Source: an uncultured Silvanigrella sp. (GTDB taxonomy: Bacteria > Bdellovibrionota_B > Oligoflexia > Silvanigrellales > Silvanigrellaceae). Taken from it: a stretch of 33,771 nucleotides of DNA. The position numbers and the translations under genes are program-made. Within the stretch, counting starts at the first letter, position 1, and every line of letters begins with the position of its first letter. Below the pieces are notes generated by a model. It saw only the letters and a program-made list of their open reading frames with translations, searched no databases and was not told the origin of the DNA. The stretch lies in assembly GCA_903933385.1 (NCBI GenBank), contig CAIZJW010000097.1, forward strand, positions 1-33,771, written 5' to 3'. Below are positions 18,104 to 25,665 of the stretch, piece after piece.

Positions 18104-19591
18104 ATGGACCACCGTTCAGTTGCATCATCTAGAGTTCATCGTTTTTGCTTGCCGTTTGTTTTCCTTTTGGGGGCTCAAGCGTGCAAGCCGCGTGTTTTCA
18201 ATGACTCAATGGAATCTTCAACCGCACGGTCTGCAAGGCATGGAAACGAAGCTTTGGCCGCCGCACTGACTCCCCTTTGGCCAATCCCGAAATCGGCTGC
18301 AGACGTTGCTGCACTACCGGCTGTCACCAGCACGGGAATCTCAACGCTTCTTTGGCAACGAATTCTTGCCGAATCCTTTGTCGACAACAGCACTGGGCGG
18401 CCTTTGACACTGTCGAGCCCGGAATGTGCACGTTCTGTTGATGCGTGGCGAATTTCCGCTGCTCGACTTTCGCTTTATGAAGTTGATTTGCCAGGCAACG
18501 TCACCAGCTGGCAAACACTCGCCTTACAACGTGAAAGCGACCTGGCTCAAAGGATACAGCTGCACATCACAGTTCAACCCTGGTGCAGTAGCACACGTCT
18601 GGAACGCAGCGACTTTGTCCACACGCTCGATCACGCTGTCCAATTAACGTTTGATCTGAGTTTGCCATTCCTCTCAAAACACAATCAAGCTTGGCTGGAA
18701 GAGCTCTCAGCTAAAAGTCGTTCAGAGAGTCAGTTAGTCGTTAAGTCGGAAAACAAAATTCTGCCCTACGCAAGAGCTTTGCTCGACATCAATTCGAGCC
18801 AAAATGGCCGCGCTGCGATCGTGGCAGCATGGAACGACTCACTGCAAACGCAGAGCCTCGCCAGAGCGAACAGATTCCCCAATGCTGAGTGGCTGGGTCT
18901 GAAACAATCGCTCGGCGCAAATCGTAATTTGAAAATTGTTGGAAAAGGAGTGCTAGCACACCCTACCCTGCAATCAAATTCATCCGCGCTTGCGCCTTTT
19001 TTTGCTAAGTTCATTTCTGAAAAGAATCTCGTCCGTATCCGCGCGCACATCACTGAAGGACTCGGAACCTCCCAGCACTTCTACCGCTGGGAGAAGCAGG
19101 CTGGAAAAATGGCACGCGTGGCGCTGCAAACAACTTCAGCCTCGTGGGACAGAGGAGCTAATACAGTGACTCTCAGCCCACTCTTGGTGAATCCGCAACT
19201 ATCTAGCAGATTGGGAGTTGAGCAACCTGCATCTGAAGCCCATCGGCCACTTCTACGCGACGTCGATCTCGAGTCAACGCCTATGGCTAACGACATTGAA
19301 CCTCAGGAACTGATTTCATTAAATGAAAAAATCATCGACCATGAGCGCACGTCCGTTCATTCAACTCGCTGCGTGAGCTGTCACGCACTCGATGACGCGC
19401 AAAATTTTGCGCGGGAAGGTCGCCCCGTTGCACAACGTGGAATCACCCCAGCGCAATTGACACTCATTGGAGTCAGCGCTGATGGCCGTCCGGTTGTGAA
19501 TTTGCGCTCGCTCCGCACCGCAGATTCAGACGCTGCGCGCTTTGAAGAGGAATTTCACAATGTCCACCAACCCCGATCCGCAAAGCAATAA
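18104..19591 (+). CDS. Putative lipoprotein with a single C-terminal haem-binding CxxCH motif
   Basis: This is an exported protein of about 495 residues that I do not recognise. The N-terminus has a hydrophobic signal core (FCLPFVFLLGAQAC) with an atypical lipobox-like Cys, so it may be a lipoprotein; ordinary signal peptidase cleavage is also possible. Near the C-terminus the sequence CVSCH (about residues 425-430) is the covalent haem motif of c-type cytochromes, but only one copy is seen and no axial methionine can be assigned. The remaining ~400 residues have no family I can name. ATG 18104 is picked over TTG 18083 and ATG 18092 because AAGGA lies ten bases before it. Its 3' end overlaps the next gene by 32 bases in another frame. 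Confidence 0.72.
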   Translation: MDHRSVASSRVHRFCLPFVFLLGAQACKPRVFNDSMESSTARSARHGNEALAAALTPLWPIPKSAADVAALPAVTSTGISTLLWQRILAESFVDNSTGRPLTLSSPECARSVDAWRISAARLSLYEVDLPGNVTSWQTLALQRESDLAQRIQLHITVQPWCSSTRLERSDFVHTLDHAVQLTFDLSLPFLSKHNQAWLEELSAKSRSESQLVVKSENKILPYARALLDINSSQNGRAAIVAAWNDSLQTQSLARANRFPNAEWLGLKQSLGANRNLKIVGKGVLAHPTLQSNSSALAPFFAKFISEKNLVRIRAHITEGLGTSQHFYRWEKQAGKMARVALQTTSASWDRGANTVTLSPLLVNPQLSSRLGVEQPASEAHRPLLRDVDLESTPMANDIEPQELISLNEKIIDHERTSVHSTRCVSCHALDDAQNFAREGRPVAQRGITPAQLTLIGVSADGRPVVNLRSLRTADSDAARFEEEFHNVHQPRSAKQ

Positions 19592-19802
19592 TTCACAAAT
19601 TTTGCAAAAACTCTCGGATGAGCAAAAGCATGACCTCATGGCCGCACTTCTTTCTGTAAAATGGGCTGCCGATATGCTTCAACCTTCCGACGGTTCCGAG
19701 CCTCCCTGCGCGTTGATTGCTGCGCATCTGCTAAAATCGCACCAGCATTTAACTCCATTTATTGAAGCTATTTTAGCACAAAGCGAAGGCTCAATTTCAT
19801 GA
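19560..19802 (+). CDS. 80-residue H-box protein, stand-alone DHp-like phosphotransfer candidate
   Basis: This small protein of about 80 residues looks like a bare histidine-kinase dimerisation domain. Residues 24-40, HDLMAALLSVKWAADML, fit the H-box pattern (His24-Asp25-Leu, then Leu, Ser-Val-Lys, Ala-Ala, Leu). A Pro-containing turn (about 42-49) and a second helix (50-72) complete a two-helix hairpin. No ATPase domain follows. The canonical Pro of the H-box is missing, so it departs from the textbook motif. The ATG has GAAGAGGAA seven bases upstream, begins inside the preceding lipoprotein gene, and ends overlapping the response regulator start by four bases. This coupling suggests it serves that regulator as a phosphotransfer or docking partner. 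The kinase that would phosphorylate it is not in view; a simple helical protein of other function remains possible. Confidence 0.6.
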   Translation: MSTNPDPQSNNSQILQKLSDEQKHDLMAALLSVKWAADMLQPSDGSEPPCALIAAHLLKSHQHLTPFIEAILAQSEGSIS

Positions 19803-21262
19803 TAAACGTTTTGCATCTCGATGACGACGCATTGTTTCTACACCGTTGTTCAATTTCGTTTAAAACATCACCCCATGTCGCTCACATCAATTACTCCACA
19901 GCAAATAGCGCCGAGGAATTTAAAAGCAAACTGGCAAGCCAACAACCACAAGGCGTTCTGCTCGACCTGAGCTTTGGTGGTAAAGCCCTCAAAGGGCTTG
20001 AAGTGTTGCGCGAAATCAGGGAGCAAGGCTACCAGGGTTCTGTTATGGTCATGTCAGCGCTCAGCACCTCCGACATTATTCTCGAATGCATGCGCGCCGG
20101 AGCGAACGATTTTCTCTCAAAAGGCGTCGATGAAAGTGAACTCACATTCCGAGTCTCGAGGCTGCTGCAAAGCGTCAATCCACAGCTTCCGTTTCGTGGA
20201 ACAACTCGCAATCTACCAGCGCATATCACAGGCCGAGCTATGCGGGATATTCAACAACGGCTTGCTCGAGTGCTCAACTCCTCGGTGCGCTCGCTGCTCG
20301 TTTCAGGAGAGAGCGGTTCAGGCAAGGAAATGGTTGCAGACACGTTGCGATCACTCCTCCCAGCGGGGAGCCCATTTATCTCAATCAACTGTGCTGCTCT
20401 CGCCACGAATCTTATTGAAGGTGAAATATTCGGCCACGAAAAAGGAGCTTTTACAGGCGCAACACACTCGAAAATTGGCTTGTATGAAGCTGCCGATGGA
20501 GGCTGGTTCTTTCTCGATGAAGTGGCGCGACTCAGCCTTCCGGCACAAGCCTCTCTGTTGCGTGCTCTTGAGAATGGTGAAGTGAGGCCTGTGGGTGGAA
20601 CGCGTTCAAAAAAGGTCAATGTAAAAGTCATTGCTGCCACCAATGAATCCCTCGATAAAATGGTTGAAAACGGAGAATTTCGCGCTGATCTGCTCTCACG
20701 ATTGCGTGGGTACGAGATCGCTTTGCCTCCGCTGCGAGCGAGAAGTCATCTTGAACGCCAAGAGATTGTTGAAGCTTTATTAGATCGACTCAATGTCTCA
20801 GTGCCCGTGGACAGCAGCGAATTCCGCATCACCAACAGTTGTATGGCTGTTCTTTGCGGTTTGCCGTGGGATCAGGGAAATATCCGCGAACTTTGGCAAA
20901 CAATTTTGGCCATGAGCGTCGATGCCAGCGACGGAGTTTTGAGTCTTGAGTCTCTGCCGCCGCGGCTCTTGCAGAAAAAGAAAGCGGAGAGCCAATCAAC
21001 CGAGGCAGTTCAGCAAATCAACGAAACACCGCTCTGTCCAGCACCTGAAATTCTTCCGGAAGGATTGAAATCAATCCTCACTCCAGCATTTCCATTGAAT
21101 TTCGAGAACCTCGTTGACTCTCTTTTTGAACATCTACTCGATTCGTTGCGCAGAATCGCTGGTGAAGAATTCCCAAGCCAACGCGTGGTCGCACAAATGT
21201 TTAGCATGACCCGCCATGAGGCAACGCAACGCATGGCACGCACCGGGAAAAGCCATCAATAA
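19799..21262 (+). CDS. NtrC-type sigma54-dependent response regulator
   Basis: This 487-residue transcriptional activator has three parts. The first is a receiver domain with acidic residues near 8-10, the phosphoacceptor Asp56 in LLDLS and conserved Lys108. The second is an AAA+ sigma54-activation domain with Walker A GESGSGKE (170-177), the sigma54-contacting GAFTGA (216-221) and Walker B FFLDE. The third is a Fis-like helix-turn-helix at the C-terminus (VVAQMFSMTRHEATQRM). The intact GAFTGA and Asp56 imply a working activator. Its ATG overlaps the stop of the 80-residue H-box gene, and no canonical histidine kinase is adjacent. It ends in a 7-base overlap with the convergent lipoprotein gene. 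Target promoters are not identifiable by eye. Confidence 0.92.
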   Translation: MINVLHLDDDALFLHRCSISFKTSPHVAHINYSTANSAEEFKSKLASQQPQGVLLDLSFGGKALKGLEVLREIREQGYQGSVMVMSALSTSDIILECMRAGANDFLSKGVDESELTFRVSRLLQSVNPQLPFRGTTRNLPAHITGRAMRDIQQRLARVLNSSVRSLLVSGESGSGKEMVADTLRSLLPAGSPFISINCAALATNLIEGEIFGHEKGAFTGATHSKIGLYEAADGGWFFLDEVARLSLPAQASLLRALENGEVRPVGGTRSKKVNVKVIAATNESLDKMVENGEFRADLLSRLRGYEIALPPLRARSHLERQEIVEALLDRLNVSVPVDSSEFRITNSCMAVLCGLPWDQGNIRELWQTILAMSVDASDGVLSLESLPPRLLQKKKAESQSTEAVQQINETPLCPAPEILPEGLKSILTPAFPLNFENLVDSLFEHLLDSLRRIAGEEFPSQRVVAQMFSMTRHEATQRMARTGKSHQ

Positions 21263-22038
21263 CGCGGATAAGTTTCAATTCCTTTGGCTCGCAAAAAACT
21301 CTCAACCTGAGTCAGCCTACGGCGCTGATCTGCACGAATGCGTGATTCATCGTTGTCGAATCGTGCTACATCTTCAAATCGATTGCTGTCAGGATCTCGA
21401 TATGAATCAACCGAAACCTGAATAAGGTTTTCTAAGGTAATGCCCAGCATTTTTAAGCCAGACATTCTCTCCAAAAAACCCTTTCTGTCGGTTGCAGCCT
21501 CCGGACTTTGTGTCAGCAACGTAAAAAAGGCCGCAGCGAGCATGGGATGATTCGCAGGCAAAAGAGCACCTCGGGCCGCATCTTCAAAGCGTAAACGCAT
21601 GGGCTTTATCTTGCTCTCGAGATAATAAGAATCAGCCTCTTCGGGCGAGCGACTTCCGCAGGCAATACAACTAAAAACTCCTACATTCCTGAATCCAGAA
21701 TCCCCATGCCCGTAGTATGCTTGAGTTGGACTCCCATCTCGATTGATGGTTCCCTCAGCGTGTCCAATAGCAAGAATCAAATTCGACTTCGGAGTTTGAA
21801 TGGCATCTTGGAGATTGAAGTTAATTTCAGTAGGTGCCTGAATCGGCGCTGCAGGCCGCTCAATTACCCTATCAACGACAACAGGCCCTGAACCAATACG
21901 AATTCGGTTCTGACATCCAATCAGCGCAAATGAAAGAACGGGCGCAAACATTTTTAATGCTTTTGAGAAAGAAGCTCGATGCAAAATCGTTGTCGACTTT
22001 CTGCTGGTGTTGAACCCATCATTCTTAACCACAATCAT
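21256..22038 (-). CDS. Lipoprotein of unknown family, possibly lysozyme-like
   Basis: This is a protein of about 260 residues with a lipoprotein signal: a positively charged stretch, a hydrophobic core and the lipobox LIGC, whose Cys is about residue 42. After a short Pro-rich linker comes AIGHAEGT with nearby YYGHGDSG, a combination I associate with uncharacterised cyanobacterial and other proteins suspected to have a lysozyme-like fold, in which the AEG glutamate could be catalytic. That link is from memory and unverified. The frame is open back to 22131, inside the upstream gene, but ATG 22038 has a GAGG nearby. A TTG at about 21984, closer to the hydrophobic core, would give a shorter, more normal signal peptide. 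It is the last gene of the vWA-OmpA operon. Confidence 0.65.
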   Translation of the reverse strand: MIVVKNDGFNTSRKSTTILHRASFSKALKMFAPVLSFALIGCQNRIRIGSGPVVVDRVIERPAAPIQAPTEINFNLQDAIQTPKSNLILAIGHAEGTINRDGSPTQAYYGHGDSGFRNVGVFSCIACGSRSPEEADSYYLESKIKPMRLRFEDAARGALLPANHPMLAAAFFTLLTQSPEAATDRKGFLERMSGLKMLGITLENLIQVSVDSYRDPDSNRFEDVARFDNDESRIRADQRRRLTQVESFLRAKGIETYPRY

Positions 22039-22091
22039 CTGCCTCAAATTTGAATTCACTCGGTTGTCATGGAAAATAAACTTCGAGTGCT

Positions 22092-23696
22092 TCAATCGCG
22101 TGTGGGACGTCTTCCGCCCGGAGCAATCCACTCCTGAAATTTCTTCAACTCAGCAGGCGTAAAACTCGACTTTCTAAATGAAGAGTCATCCAACGAAACT
22201 TCAATGCGGCGGTTAGCTGCACGGCCCTGCTTGGTTGCGTTGCTCGCCACTGGATAGCGAAATCCAGCACCCGAGGTTGTCACAATATTTCCCTCGAGAC
22301 CCCTGTTCATCAAAGCCTTCTTTACTGCGTCAGCCCTTCGCTTCGACAATGCAGCATTGTAATCAATGGCACCCACAGAATCGGTGTGACCTTCAATACG
22401 AACCTTGTTCGGTTTTTCAACCAACAGGCGCTGCATGAGGGCGCTAATCGCTTTGCTAGCTTCTGGAGAAAGATCAGCACTGTTGAATTTGAAGCGCACA
22501 TAACCAATATCAACAACCTGCCCTTCAACCATCAAACGGAGCAGACTTTCATCGCTGGCCAGTTGTCGTGGCTGTTCTTCAGCTCGGCTTTCAACCAAAA
22601 TCCGATCAAGCTCGACATCTGAATACGCTTTACCCACATCACGCAAATCGAAACTCTCTTCGCTCTCCACTTCTTTCACGCCGCCACCCGACCATCGCAC
22701 GCCAGCCATGACACGCATCAGAGGCGAACCTACTCCTCGGCCAAAGCCAGTTCCTGCCGAGCCGTGCAAGCTCAAATTTTCATCCCATTGATAGCGTGCC
22801 CCAACGGCCCATTCCCAAGGATTTCCGGCACTGTTGAGAGCGATGTAGCCTTGGCTAAATTCAGTTTTTATTCCTGCCTCAAGGCCAAGATGCTGCGGAC
22901 GCCTCGACGTTCCAGACAAAGTCCAACGCACACTGCTGTCCCAGCTCGCTGCCCAGCTGCGCGCCAAAAGAGTTCTTCGCCCTCCTGCGAATCCGGTATC
23001 GCCAACAACTCTTTCGCGATCACCCCAAATGATTATTCCAGGAGTGAGGCTGATTTCCCAGTCACCTGCTGTCGAAAACAGGGAACTCGGAACGGTCAAT
23101 TTTGTCCGCGCGGTGCCATCGGAGAGCATCGCTTCAGTGTTGCCCGATGGAACACGAAGATCAGCGGCAATGGAATGAGTTCCAGCAAACGAGGTTCCCC
23201 ACTCGAGAATTTTGAATTTGAGCCCAGCTCGCAAATCAGAGAGCAAAAAATAATCACGCGTCGAACCAACCTGAAGAAGGTAGTTTGATGGATTTTCATG
23301 CGCACTGACAAATGCAAACGGAAGCACACCATAAAAATCGATATTCTCTGTGAGTCCATATCCAGCGGAAAGATGTGTCATCCAGAGATGGTCGACAACT
23401 CCAACACGTTCCTCTTTACCATCACCTAGCTCTACAGGACGCAGCGCATAGTCAGATGTCAAACCCAACATCCAAGATTTGTTTGGCAACGTGTAGGGCG
23501 TTTCACTGAGCAATGCAGAGTCATTTGCTGCACTGGGTGCATAGTTTTCTGCATTTACTCCCAATGCAGAAGCATTTTTCGACATGAGTGCTGCAACGAC
23601 AAAGAAACAAGAAGAAATGGAACAAAGAAATTGAGCTTTGTTCTTGATTCCTAAACAGACTCTTTTTTCCGATTGTCTTTTTAAATTTAAATTCAT
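22092..23696 (-). CDS. OmpA-family outer-membrane protein
   Basis: This 534-residue exported protein has a signal peptide in about the first 45 residues and a long beta-rich domain (about 60-340) that reads as an outer-membrane barrel, with alternating hydrophobic/aromatic strands. The C-terminal OmpA peptidoglycan-binding domain contains VRFKFNSADL, the core VRIEGHTDSVG, and a closing NRRIEVSL. OmpA-like domains bind the diaminopimelate of peptidoglycan. It is translationally coupled to the upstream vWA gene (ATGA overlap) with GGAGG upstream of the start. The following gene is a lipoprotein. Together the three suggest a surface or envelope assembly. Function could be structural anchoring or adhesion. 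Confidence 0.88.
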   Translation of the reverse strand: MNLNLKRQSEKRVCLGIKNKAQFLCSISSCFFVVAALMSKNASALGVNAENYAPSAANDSALLSETPYTLPNKSWMLGLTSDYALRPVELGDGKEERVGVVDHLWMTHLSAGYGLTENIDFYGVLPFAFVSAHENPSNYLLQVGSTRDYFLLSDLRAGLKFKILEWGTSFAGTHSIAADLRVPSGNTEAMLSDGTARTKLTVPSSLFSTAGDWEISLTPGIIIWGDRERVVGDTGFAGGRRTLLARSWAASWDSSVRWTLSGTSRRPQHLGLEAGIKTEFSQGYIALNSAGNPWEWAVGARYQWDENLSLHGSAGTGFGRGVGSPLMRVMAGVRWSGGGVKEVESEESFDLRDVGKAYSDVELDRILVESRAEEQPRQLASDESLLRLMVEGQVVDIGYVRFKFNSADLSPEASKAISALMQRLLVEKPNKVRIEGHTDSVGAIDYNAALSKRRADAVKKALMNRGLEGNIVTTSGAGFRYPVASNATKQGRAANRRIEVSLDDSSFRKSSFTPAELKKFQEWIAPGGRRPTRD

Positions 23697-25504
23697 TTCA
23701 GACGCCTCCTGGAACGACGAGTCAACAGGTGCGCTGCAGCAGCTGGAAGCGCAAGTAAGAATAAGACAAACAGCGGTGCGCTAGAGGAATTCCGCGGCCA
23801 TAAAGCAGCAAGAGAACCACAGTTTCCTGTGCCGCCTTGGAGCCTTAATTTTGAGAGATCAGCTGTCGCCTGATCGTCGCCGACAACTGCAAATTCATTC
23901 TCTGACAAACTATTTGCCTCATCTGAATTGCGATAGTCTCTGAAGTCGCCATTGTTGTTGGGGCGATTGTAGAAACCATCGCCTTTGGGCTCTTTCGCGC
24001 CCTTGAGGTCGCCGTCAACGGTTCTGTCGTCACCCGCCGGTTCGCACTTCAATCCGGATGTTGTTACCGCAGCCACTGTGACGGTAAATACTTGACTGAC
24101 CGAGGTGCCATCTTGATACACAGGAGTGACCGTCACTGTGTTCACTCCAGCCTTGAGACCAATGAACTTAATTGAAAACTCACCCTGCGGAGCTCCCGGC
24201 GACACCGCATTGTAGTTAAACTCACCCCCACCAGCAGGTTGTACACGCACAGTGACGTATTGGAGTGCATTTTCATCCATGACATCGAACATTTTATTGA
24301 GATCTGATTCGAGGTCATTTTCTTCTTTCGCGTAGGAGAATTTTACTTTTCCATTGCCTGTGCGAGCGCTATTCTCAATCAAAAAATCGGCTGGGTTGAG
24401 TGTTGGATTGCCATTGTTGTCGTAATCGAAATATGCTCTCTGGCTCGCCGTATAGAGAACGTGATGGAAATTAAATTTGCTATAGGCGGAGTTGAGCGCC
24501 TCAGTATGAGCCGCGGCTATCGCTTGAACAGCCTGCCTATCGACACAATAATCACGTTGCTGCCCGAGCAATATGCCTGAAACAATGCCCTCATTTTTCA
24601 ACCGAGCTGTGTTTTTGCAGGTTGAAGCAGCAACATTTTTGGGAATATTCGGCAAACCATCTGTGACGAGCAACACATGCCGGCCCACATTCGCAGCGTT
24701 TGCTCCCTGATAAACTGTTGCAGCGCTTTTAAAGAAGTATGTGAAATCAGTTGAACCACGTGGCGCTTGCGCAGCGAAACTCGCAAACTGCTGGAGTGGG
24801 CTCACCTCAATGAGAGAATCAGCAACTCGCAGTGGCAAAAACTCACAGATGGAAAGCTTATTTCCCAACTCAGTTTCGTTCCATCGCGCGATCGCCTGTG
24901 AATCGGGAAAGCTTGGCGCTTGGGAAGAGCAATAGCTCGGGGTAAATGATGGATTGTAATCATCAACTCGATTGTTGGGATCAACAATTCCAGCCCGACC
25001 GTTGTAATTTATAAGCGCAAGCTGCGGATATCCGGCTTGATTGTCTGCGACTCCAGAAGAAAGCGATTTTTCCGCGTACCGTTCCATAAATCTATTCAAC
25101 ACACCCGCCCGCGTTGAAGACGGATCGGTGGTTGCAGCACTTTTGGAGTTATCGAGAATCAATGCCAATTGCCCGCGCAGACGGTTTTGTTTGGTTTTGC
25201 AGTTTTTCACCTTCCAATTGAACACTGTGTCCAAGTTCGCACTAGGATCTGCTTGCAGAGTGAAAGAGTCGGGAAGAGCTTTGTTTCCACTTCCGGGAAG
25301 GCAATCCAGAGCGGTTGTGGCGACTTGTTCACAGCGAGTGTACGTGTCGGCAACAGCAACTGCAGAGAAACTCGCAAAGGGAACAGATGACAACGCCACA
25401 CAGGTCATTAGGCCTTGCGGGCACAGCGGCAATTTATTCCTCACAGCCAGGGGCTCCTTCTCTGCTGAGGTCATTTCCATCAGGTTATTGAGAAATATTG
25501 CCAT
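23693..25504 (-). CDS. Secreted von Willebrand factor A-like protein with C-terminal membrane anchor
   Basis: A large exported protein of about 603 residues. The signal-peptide region near the N-terminus ends around SAVAVA|DTY. The middle domain is vWA-like, with the MIDAS-type segment LDNSKSA (a DxSxS match) and LLVTDGLPN later. The domain is interrupted by Cys- and Asn-rich loops. The region near residues 440-500 is Ig-like. The last 40 residues contain a Cys, a hydrophobic span and an Arg cluster (RRSRRR), which resembles C-terminal sorting signals such as MYXO-CTERM/GlyGly-CTERM, though I cannot say which. No start has a clear ribosome binding site; ATG 25504 is used, but GTG 25525 and ATGs at 25480/25474 are possible. 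It is first in an operon with OmpA and a lipoprotein. Confidence 0.78.
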   Translation of the reverse strand: MAIFLNNLMEMTSAEKEPLAVRNKLPLCPQGLMTCVALSSVPFASFSAVAVADTYTRCEQVATTALDCLPGSGNKALPDSFTLQADPSANLDTVFNWKVKNCKTKQNRLRGQLALILDNSKSAATTDPSSTRAGVLNRFMERYAEKSLSSGVADNQAGYPQLALINYNGRAGIVDPNNRVDDYNPSFTPSYCSSQAPSFPDSQAIARWNETELGNKLSICEFLPLRVADSLIEVSPLQQFASFAAQAPRGSTDFTYFFKSAATVYQGANAANVGRHVLLVTDGLPNIPKNVAASTCKNTARLKNEGIVSGILLGQQRDYCVDRQAVQAIAAAHTEALNSAYSKFNFHHVLYTASQRAYFDYDNNGNPTLNPADFLIENSARTGNGKVKFSYAKEENDLESDLNKMFDVMDENALQYVTVRVQPAGGGEFNYNAVSPGAPQGEFSIKFIGLKAGVNTVTVTPVYQDGTSVSQVFTVTVAAVTTSGLKCEPAGDDRTVDGDLKGAKEPKGDGFYNRPNNNGDFRDYRNSDEANSLSENEFAVVGDDQATADLSKLRLQGGTGNCGSLAALWPRNSSSAPLFVLFLLALPAAAAHLLTRRSRRRLK

Positions 25505-25562
25505 GTTTGAGGCAAAAACGACCACCCTAAAGATAGCTTCGAATAATCCTAGGGTTGGATAA

Positions 25563-25591
25563 TTGACACACCCCCCTCGGCTGAGTGAATT
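25563..25591 (+). promoter_or_regulatory. Possible promoter of the desulfurase gene
   Basis: TTGACA, a perfect -35 box, is at 25563-25568, and 17 bases later comes TGAATT, a poor -10 (three of six). If used, transcription would start after GTG 25585, supporting the ATG at 25666 as the real start of the next gene. Confidence 0.35.
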
Positions 25592-25665
25592 TGCTGTCAG
25601 TGCAACAGCAGATAGTTCCTTTTGTCCCTGAACCGTTAACCGAATGTCTTGAAGCGGAATTCAAA

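Noticed and set aside
19974-20585. Plus-strand open frame of 203 codons
   Set aside because: It is a different frame inside the response regulator gene, and its translation has Cys/Ser-rich non-protein-like composition.
22764-23288. Plus-strand open frame of 174 codons
   Set aside because: It is antisense to the OmpA gene with no supporting features.
25041-25562. Plus-strand open frame of 173 codons
   Set aside because: It is antisense to the vWA gene and has no domain or start signal.
25585-25665. GTG start for the desulfurase
   Set aside because: The extra 27 residues are not family-like and the GTG overlaps a possible -10 box; ATG 25666 is more likely.
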